Assembly (NCBI GenBank): GCA_028820635.1
Contig: JAPPIG010000089.1
Span: forward strand, 5,778-69,777
Origin: Candidatus Poribacteria bacterium
GTDB lineage: Bacteria; Poribacteria; WGA-4E; WGA-3G
Reading direction: 5' to 3'
Length of the DNA: 64,000 nt
Each line of letters starts with the position of its first letter. Positions within the stretch are counted from its first letter, which is position 1. Made by a program: the position numbers and the translations under genes. The notes under the pieces were generated by a model. It made no database searches and was not told where the DNA came from. It was given only the letters and a program-made list of their open reading frames with translations. Of this stretch, positions 58,439 through 64,000 are shown piece by piece.

Positions 58439-59182
58439 TCACTCAATTTCATATACCACAGTGATATTCACGGTGACTGTGAGTTCACCCGGCACAATAG
58501 GCGTGGAAGAGCGTGTTGCACTATCATCAAAGGCTGCTTCTGCTACTGCATACGGAATTGGTGGACTTTCAAAATACGTGTTTTCTGATATAGTGACAGG
58601 TTTTCCAAGTACTACCCCACTTGCATCCGCTAAGGTTTGCGCTTTGGCTGCAGCATCTTTTACCGCCAAACTACGGGCTTGCTTCTGGTATTCAGTGGTG
58701 TCGTCAATCATAAATTGAACGGAGTTTACAACGATGTTATCTCCTCCCGCTTCTGCGGCATCGTCAATCACATCGCTGAGCGTATCCAGTTCTCGCACCT
58801 TCGCCCGAACGGTGTTATTTACTCTGTAACCCCGAAGTTCGCGTTTGCCTTCCGAATAATCGTACTGTGGGTAGATACTGAAATTCTCAGTATTAATATC
58901 TTTTTCAGTAATATCGTTCGCTTTCAAAGAATCTATCAACGCTGTCATTGCGCTTGCAGCTTCTTCGCGTGCCTCAGCAACTGTCGCTTTTTCCACAGAG
59001 ACACCTAAATTAAGCGTTGCAATATCTGGTTCACCCGTAACTGAACCGCTCCCTGTAACATGGATAGTTCTGCCGCTTGTTGGAGGCGACAATAGCTGCG
59101 AGGTAAAACGTGTATCGCAAGCCGTAAGTGTTGAAATCAGCAATACAGAGACCGCTAATAAACAATAATCGTATCTTCTCAT
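58439..59182 (-). CDS. SIMPL-domain (DUF541) lipoprotein
   Basis: 247 aa from the ATG at 59182, after AGGAG. A start 15 codons earlier would put a basic stretch before the signal. Lipobox LTAC gives Cys near residue 22. The SIMPL domain follows: TIHVTGSGSVTGEPDIATLNLGVSVEKATVAEA and GYRVNNTVRAKVREL. SIMPL proteins form oligomeric periplasmic assemblies of unclear role. Last gene of the minus-strand ABC cluster. Confidence 0.88.
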   Translation of the reverse strand: MRRYDYCLLAVSVLLISTLTACDTRFTSQLLSPPTSGRTIHVTGSGSVTGEPDIATLNLGVSVEKATVAEAREEAASAMTALIDSLKANDITEKDINTENFSIYPQYDYSEGKRELRGYRVNNTVRAKVRELDTLSDVIDDAAEAGGDNIVVNSVQFMIDDTTEYQKQARSLAVKDAAAKAQTLADASGVVLGKPVTISENTYFESPPIPYAVAEAAFDDSATRSSTPIVPGELTVTVNITVVYEIE

Positions 59183-59229
59183 TTTTTCTCCTCTAAGTTT
59201 AGTGAATTTTTTGAACTTCTTTAACATTC

Positions 59230-60204
59230 CTACTCTGGTGGATTTACGCCCTCTATCTCTGGAGGCGCGGCATTTTCCGTAAGCGTGTCAGATTTCTTTA
59301 TTAACCTATCAACATTTGATTTGTACAACATAAAGACAGGTTCTTTATCTTTGCTTTTGACATGAAGTTTGCCACCTTCCTCTTTGCCGACATGAAGCGT
59401 AGCAGTTGTACCATCGTTGAGGATAGCAGAGATAGATGAGGTTGGGGAATCTAATCCGTATTCGGCAAGTTCTTTTGCTTCTGCGAAATCGTCTGTCTCC
59501 AGTTCACTGAAATAGGTGAGCAGGTTGTCAACTTCGGTCTGATTGGCAGCAGCATTTATCGGTTGGTGCATCTGCCACTTATTTTCAGCATCTAACCGCA
59601 GTTCCACCGTTTCTTCTGGAGAGGTAATGTTTATCTGTGTAACAATGCCTTTGTTAAAATCAAAGATGGTTCGGTCTTTCCAAGTTCGTGTTCCTTTGTC
59701 AAAAACAGATTGTAAATAACCTTGCGCAATATAGACATCGTTGGAATCAGCGACGCGCACGTAACTGCTTAAGAAGCCAGGCGTATTTTTCCCGACAAAC
59801 AGGTGTGCTAACATTTTATCGTTTGCATCCATCAATTTTGCTTCAACACCTGAACTATCTACTTGGAATTCAGCTTGATTTTTCGGATTGTCGGAAACGT
59901 GGTTGGCATTGTTAAATTCTGCAACTTTCTCCAATAAATCTTTCACGCCTTCGCTATCTGCTGGATATTTATCCATAGAGGTAACAACCCATTGGTCGTT
60001 TTGTTTTGAGAGAGTTGTAGTTTGACCTTTGGCGATGATTTCTATTTTTGTAACTTGATCCATATTGGAGTTCGGGAACAGCGCGGTTGCCGCTTCAATC
60101 TTCTTTTCGTACTCACTTTTCCTGAAAGGGTTTTCAAAGATGAGGACGACGAGTAGTAGAAAAACAAAGATACCACCTAAAATAAGAAGTTGTTTCTTTT
60201 TCAT
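59230..60204 (-). CDS. DUF4340-domain membrane-anchored protein
   Basis: 324 aa. N-terminal transmembrane helix (about 5-23) and a periplasmic DUF4340 domain (LSKQNDQWVVTSMDKYPADSEGVKDLL, HLFVGKNTPGFLSSYVRVADSNDVYI, WKDRTIFDF). DUF4340 proteins regularly accompany GldG/GldF-type ABC modules, as here: 39 bp after the GldG-like gene. Confidence 0.88.
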   Translation of the reverse strand: MKKKQLLILGGIFVFLLLVVLIFENPFRKSEYEKKIEAATALFPNSNMDQVTKIEIIAKGQTTTLSKQNDQWVVTSMDKYPADSEGVKDLLEKVAEFNNANHVSDNPKNQAEFQVDSSGVEAKLMDANDKMLAHLFVGKNTPGFLSSYVRVADSNDVYIAQGYLQSVFDKGTRTWKDRTIFDFNKGIVTQINITSPEETVELRLDAENKWQMHQPINAAANQTEVDNLLTYFSELETDDFAEAKELAEYGLDSPTSSISAILNDGTTATLHVGKEEGGKLHVKSKDKEPVFMLYKSNVDRLIKKSDTLTENAAPPEIEGVNPPE

Positions 60205-60243
60205 CGTTCCATTCGGTTGGCAAATTCCAATGTCTCTGGAAGT

Positions 60244-61881
60244 TTAAAGCGGTGAACCGTAGGCTCCAACCAACCGTTTTACCCTCCTTTTTAAGAAATA
60301 CCGAATTAGCCCAAAAATAACAATTAACAGTGGAATCCCGATAGTACACAGGTATTTGATGAAATTCTTCGCAAAACTTGACACCTCCTCATTTAGAGGT
60401 CTATCGGTGATGGCGTGTGAACGGATGCCAATGAGAGTCTCACCAAGGGTTAGCCAGTCTATACTGTTTAAGAAAAATTCAATACCGTTAGGGTGCAACT
60501 GTATGATGAATTGTGCTGTTCCTACCACAACAATTTGCGTTTCAGCACTTTCAGTAATAGTTGTTCGTTCCCCATCATCTTGTACCGGGGCGTTACCATT
60601 TTCGGTATCGGTGTCTGCTGTGGATGCGACTGCCGGAATTTCTTTATCGGCATAGAAACTTTTGAATTTTCCTTCCAAAGCAGCAGCAACAGTATATGCT
60701 TGTAAATCGGTTTGTGGAATTGGAAAATTTGGATCTAAGTTGTAAAATCCTTGGGAACTCCGTCCAAATTCGCTTGTCTTTGCTAACGGTGTTGCTTTGA
60801 TACTTTCTTTATTTAATATCTCTAAGGAACTTGTCCAAGGCAAAGTCAACACTTCCAATTGACTGGTCACAGCATGTTCTTTTGAAAAGTTAGCTTTAGC
60901 GATCTTAACAAAATAAGGATAAGGTTGAATCAATCTCATTATTCCCCGGTCCATCCGTACGCTATCATGGAATCTAAGATCTGCAAGGACGTTATTTCCC
61001 AGTTTGATACCGTAATGTTCAAGCAGATCATTTAGACCGGTGCTAAGAGGTGTTGCTTGTACCGTTCCGGGCGGCATTGTAACGGGATCAATCAGGAATA
61101 TAGTCCTTCCACCACGCATAATAAATTGGTCAATCTCATATTTCTCTCGATCTGTTAATTCTTGTTTTGGTCCTGCTACAACTAATGTAGTTATAGATTG
61201 ATCCACCGGTTCTCCTGCACGTAGGTCAACTGTGGTAAGATTATATTGTCCCTGTGCGTTTTTATCCAAGAATCCGCGAAATTGTTGATGTCCTTGTGTT
61301 TGTGCGTTGATGTCGAATTCATCGTGTCCTGTCAAAAATCCAACTGTTTTTGCTTCTTTAGTGGTTACCTTGAGAATTGTAGAGGTGAGTTCATATTCCA
61401 AGTTAGAAGTTGAACGCACAACTGGAAGGACTTCTTCTTTACCACCATAGCCGACAGAAATAGCCATATACACGTTTGCTATTTCAAGTTTGTCTTCCCC
61501 AGGAACATTAACTTGCACTTCAGGAATACCTTTGAAACGGAGTTCTTGTTTTTGTGCATCGTCAAAATCGGCAGGATCGATAAAGTCAATCTGAAGTTTT
61601 TGGGAGAACGCCTCATATTCGTCAAGGACATCTCTGACATCACGACGGATTCGTGCTACGTCCGCCGGTTCTGTGGAAAAGTAAACGGTGATTGTGACAA
61701 TATCATCCAGGCTTTTAATAACATTCTTGGTTGCTTTTGAAACAGTGTAACGTTTATCCTCAGTGAGGTCAGCGCGCAAAAAACGACGGGAGGATAGAAA
61801 GTTAATCAGCACCAAGATACCTAAGATGAGTGCAACAAAAGCAACAGTATTGCTACCGTATCTGATCCGTTTATCAGCCAA
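60244..61881 (-). CDS. GldG-like ABC transporter auxiliary protein
   Basis: 545 aa from TTG at 61881, nine bases after AAAAGGAGG. A TTG 14 codons earlier would overlap the permease gene and lacks such a site. Two transmembrane helices (about 12-32 and near the C-terminus) flank a large periplasmic region: TEDKRYTVSKATKNVIKSLDDIVTITVYFS, TVGFLTGHDE, LVVAGPKQELTDREKYEIDQFIMRGGRTIFLIDPV. This matches GldG/ABC_transp_aux proteins of gliding and related ABC complexes. Confidence 0.88.
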   Translation of the reverse strand: MADKRIRYGSNTVAFVALILGILVLINFLSSRRFLRADLTEDKRYTVSKATKNVIKSLDDIVTITVYFSTEPADVARIRRDVRDVLDEYEAFSQKLQIDFIDPADFDDAQKQELRFKGIPEVQVNVPGEDKLEIANVYMAISVGYGGKEEVLPVVRSTSNLEYELTSTILKVTTKEAKTVGFLTGHDEFDINAQTQGHQQFRGFLDKNAQGQYNLTTVDLRAGEPVDQSITTLVVAGPKQELTDREKYEIDQFIMRGGRTIFLIDPVTMPPGTVQATPLSTGLNDLLEHYGIKLGNNVLADLRFHDSVRMDRGIMRLIQPYPYFVKIAKANFSKEHAVTSQLEVLTLPWTSSLEILNKESIKATPLAKTSEFGRSSQGFYNLDPNFPIPQTDLQAYTVAAALEGKFKSFYADKEIPAVASTADTDTENGNAPVQDDGERTTITESAETQIVVVGTAQFIIQLHPNGIEFFLNSIDWLTLGETLIGIRSHAITDRPLNEEVSSFAKNFIKYLCTIGIPLLIVIFGLIRYFLKRRVKRLVGAYGSPL

Positions 61882-61900
61882 AACAGTTTGCCTCCTTTTC

Positions 61901-62617
61901 TTAACGCCACTTTCGACTTTCAACCGACAAAGTGCTTAAATAGAGAAAAAATCCAATAATGGAAAGATAGTAGATAATATCACGAGAATCAATCACACCG
62001 CGGAGAATGCTGCTGTAGTGTGAACTGAGACCGAGATAACTAAAAATCGGGTATAACCAACCGGGAGTGCTGAAAAGCACATAATCTGTGCCGATAATCA
62101 GTAAGACAAAGCATATAGTTATTCCGAGAATAAAGGCTATAATCTGATTTTCAGTCAACGTTGAAGCGAACAGTCCGATTGCCAGATACGCGCCTCCCAT
62201 TAGCAGTAACCCGATGTATCCACACACAATTGTGCCACCATCCGGGTCGCCCAGATAGATGACAGAAATGGGAAGTCCGAGCGAAAAGAGGGCAGTAATG
62301 GCAAGCAATCCGAAACTTGCTAAAAATTTTCCAACGACCACTTCGTAGTCCCGAATCGGTAAGGTCATCAGGATTTCTGCTGTGCCGATTTTCTTTTCTT
62401 CAGCCCAAAGTTTCATTGTAACAGCGGGTATGAAAAAGAGAAATATCCATGGCATTAACCCAAAAAATCCCCGCAATTCGGCTTCGTTTGCAAAGAAAAA
62501 AGTTTGAAAAAACAGCCACGAAGAGATGCCGAGGAAAAATGTAATGAAAATATACGCAATGGGTGAATTAAAATAACTTCTGAATTCTTTTTTGAAAATA
62601 GCGTTGATGTTCTGCAT
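61901..62617 (-). CDS. ABC-2 type permease, GldF-like
   Basis: 238 aa with about six membrane helices. IFKKEFRSYFNSPIAYIFI at the start, MKLWAEEKKIGTAEILMTLPIRDYEVVVGKFLAS in the coupling region and DIIYYLSIIGFFLYLSTLSVESRKW at the end are typical of the GldF/NosY family. It lies between the ATPase and the GldG-like gene. No clear ribosome-binding site. Confidence 0.9.
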   Translation of the reverse strand: MQNINAIFKKEFRSYFNSPIAYIFITFFLGISSWLFFQTFFFANEAELRGFFGLMPWIFLFFIPAVTMKLWAEEKKIGTAEILMTLPIRDYEVVVGKFLASFGLLAITALFSLGLPISVIYLGDPDGGTIVCGYIGLLLMGGAYLAIGLFASTLTENQIIAFILGITICFVLLIIGTDYVLFSTPGWLYPIFSYLGLSSHYSSILRGVIDSRDIIYYLSIIGFFLYLSTLSVESRKWR

Positions 62618-62677
62618 TGTATTCTGTTTTAGTGTCGCGCGCTCGGTTATAGAAAACCGAAAACGTTAGCCTTAAAT

Positions 62678-63673
62678 TTACTCTTCTTCTGCAGAAATTT
62701 CTTCTCTTGACAATTCTGCAGCGGGGGTACTATCACTGCCCGGCTCAGATGTAAAATGGAGGAATACGTCTTCCAAATCAACAGATTCTTGCCGAAGTTC
62801 AACCAAGTCCCAACCGTTTTGGACAGCAGCGTTGAATAGTCCACTGGTAGCATCGTAGCCTTCTTGCACTGTCGTGACTTCATATCCCACAACACCATCG
62901 TCCGTTTTGACAGGCACAACGCCAGTGATGCCATCTAACTCTTTTAGTTTCGTGGTGATTGCCTCTTCTGAGCCTCGGATAGCAACTTGCAACTTGTCTT
63001 CACTCTGAACCTGACTTAAAAGTTCCGCCAACGTACCGTTCGCGACAATTTTCCCACGGTGGATAATCAGAATTCGGGTACAGGTAGCAGCTACCTCAGG
63101 CAAGATATGTGTGCTGAAGAGTACCAGTTTTTCTTTCCCGATCTCTTTTATTAGATTCCTAATTTCAATAGTTTGGCTCGGATCGAGTCCAGAGGTGGGT
63201 TCATCTAAGATCAGGATAGGTGGGTCGTGGATGAGACTTTGTGCCAAACCGACGCGTTGTCGGTACCCTTTAGAAAGTTCACCGATGTCTTTTTGAATAA
63301 CGCCTTCAATCCCACAGATATCAACGACTGTTCTTAACCGTTCTTTCCGCTGACTTTTGGGAATTTCCCGAACTTCTGCCATAAAGTTGAGATATGCAAC
63401 GACTCCCATGTCTGCGTAGAGTGGTGCGCTTTCTGGGAGATACCCCACGTTTTTTCTCACTTCAATGGCATTTTCAAGGACATCATAACCAGCAACGGTA
63501 GCACTTCCAGCGTCTGCTGTAAGATAGCAGGTCAAAATACGCATCGTTGTGGTCTTTCCTGCACCGTTCGGACCAATGAATCCGATAACTTCTCCAGCAT
63601 GTGCATTAAATGATACCTGATCAACGGCAAGGGTCGGACCGTAAGATTTAGTTAGTTCTTTTACTTCAATCAT
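62678..63673 (-). CDS. ABC transporter ATP-binding protein, GldA/NatA-like
   Basis: 331 aa. Walker A GPNGAGKTT (about 34-42), signature LSKGYRQRVG, Walker B ILILDEPTSGLDP and switch His in STHILPE are intact. After about residue 225 a C-terminal domain of about 100 residues follows, as in GldA-type ATPases, ending in an acidic tail. It precedes the permease by 60 bp. The export substrate is unknown. Confidence 0.93.
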   Translation of the reverse strand: MIEVKELTKSYGPTLAVDQVSFNAHAGEVIGFIGPNGAGKTTTMRILTCYLTADAGSATVAGYDVLENAIEVRKNVGYLPESAPLYADMGVVAYLNFMAEVREIPKSQRKERLRTVVDICGIEGVIQKDIGELSKGYRQRVGLAQSLIHDPPILILDEPTSGLDPSQTIEIRNLIKEIGKEKLVLFSTHILPEVAATCTRILIIHRGKIVANGTLAELLSQVQSEDKLQVAIRGSEEAITTKLKELDGITGVVPVKTDDGVVGYEVTTVQEGYDATSGLFNAAVQNGWDLVELRQESVDLEDVFLHFTSEPGSDSTPAAELSREEISAEEE

Positions 63674-63721
63674 TAAGTCTTAAGTTTTAAAATTTTTTTG
63701 CGTTTTCGCGCATTGTTAACA

Positions 63722-64000
63722 TCAATTTTGAGTCTTGAGTTTGCCCCAAGTTACCGTCAGTTTTCCAGTGTGTTCAACCGCCAACGCCAGTGTATACAGT
63801 CTCTTCACGTCAGCATCACTTAACGCCCCTTCAAAAATGGCAACTTCGTCAATAGCACCGGCGTACCAGATACCGCCCAAATGCTGTGTGTAGGCGATTG
63901 TCGGTTTTTGCGAGGCACCGTAAGCGATGCTGATTGGGTCAGGTGCCGGGGTGCTCTTTATTAACTCACCGTCCAAGTAGATTCGGACGGACTTTTTGTT
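63722..64000 (-). CDS. LamG-domain protein, C-terminal part, cut by window end, with C-terminal signature
   Basis: The visible 92 codons run from the window edge: VRIYLDGELIKS, WYAGAIDEVAIFEGALSDADVKRLYTLA, the last strands of a LamG/concanavalin-like domain. It then ends ALAVEHTGKLTVTWGKLKTQ plus one residue. The tail matches those of the two LamG proteins and the ThuA-like protein 30 kb away. The frame is open to the edge, so the start lies outside. Confidence 0.82.
   Translation of the reverse strand, partial: NKKSVRIYLDGELIKSTPAPDPISIAYGASQKPTIAYTQHLGGIWYAGAIDEVAIFEGALSDADVKRLYTLALAVEHTGKLTVTWGKLKTQN

Overview
The window reads as part of the chromosome of an uncultured, Gram-negative-type bacterium. 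Informational genes are clearly bacterial (S10-spc-alpha ribosomal superoperon, tmRNA, SmpB, HflX). There are lipoproteins, beta-barrel-like outer-membrane proteins, several LamG and ThuA-type secreted proteins, an ECF sigma factor fused to a membrane anchor and beta-propeller, and many short palindromic repeats. A short C-terminal signature centred on KLTTTWG recurs on four proteins. From memory of such genomes this combination fits Candidatus Poribacteria or a close relative; that is an inference, not a database result. There is no phage, transposase, integrase or CRISPR array.

Layout. 1-2.5 kb: a minus-strand pair (coiled-coil protein plus a PIN-domain gene cut by the window edge) and two unknown envelope genes. 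2.6-8.5 kb (plus strand): tRNA-Arg(CCG), a MITE-like repeat block, an SMP-30 lactonase, a thymidylate module (dut, thyA, folA) with an unknown lipoprotein, a ThuA-like protein and a NagA-like deacetylase. 8.5-28.4 kb: one plus-strand run from a perfect-consensus promoter to an intrinsic terminator: rpsL-rpsG-fusA-tuf-rpsJ-rplC-rplD-rplW-rplB-rpsS-rplV-rpsC-rplP-rpmC-rpsQ-rplN-rplX-rplE-rpsN-rpsH-rplF-rplR-rpsE-rplO-secY-rpmJ-rpsM-rpsK-rpsD-rpoA-rplQ. rpmD, adk, map and infA are missing from their usual places, rplX is short, and several unusually long gaps hold repeats or hairpins.

28.4-41 kb is a mosaic: a PorV/FadL-like outer-membrane protein, a Tyr-rich lipoprotein, a membrane triheme cytochrome, two tandem LamG proteins and a ThuA-like secreted protein carrying the C-terminal signature, a repeat-filled 0.8 kb gap, an M24 peptidase, tRNA-Leu(CAA), a sugar isomerase with a small zinc-ribbon protein, and hflX. 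41-51 kb: a DNA methyltransferase convergent with a large sigma-factor/beta-propeller fusion. Upstream of the fusion, on the same strand, lie four paralogous secreted LolA-like proteins (one fused to a degenerate C39-like domain and DUF1573) and a SUMF1-domain protein. Palindromic repeats separate most of these genes and supply the stop codon of two of them.

51-64 kb: smpB-ssrA; a bacterial-PH/NfeD/flotillin membrane cluster; a bifunctional-nuclease gene next to the relic of a paralogue; two adjacent DNA methyltransferases without a visible restriction enzyme; and a minus-strand cluster of ABC ATPase, ABC-2 permease, GldG-like protein, DUF4340 protein and SIMPL lipoprotein. The last gene, cut by the window end, is another LamG protein with the C-terminal signature.
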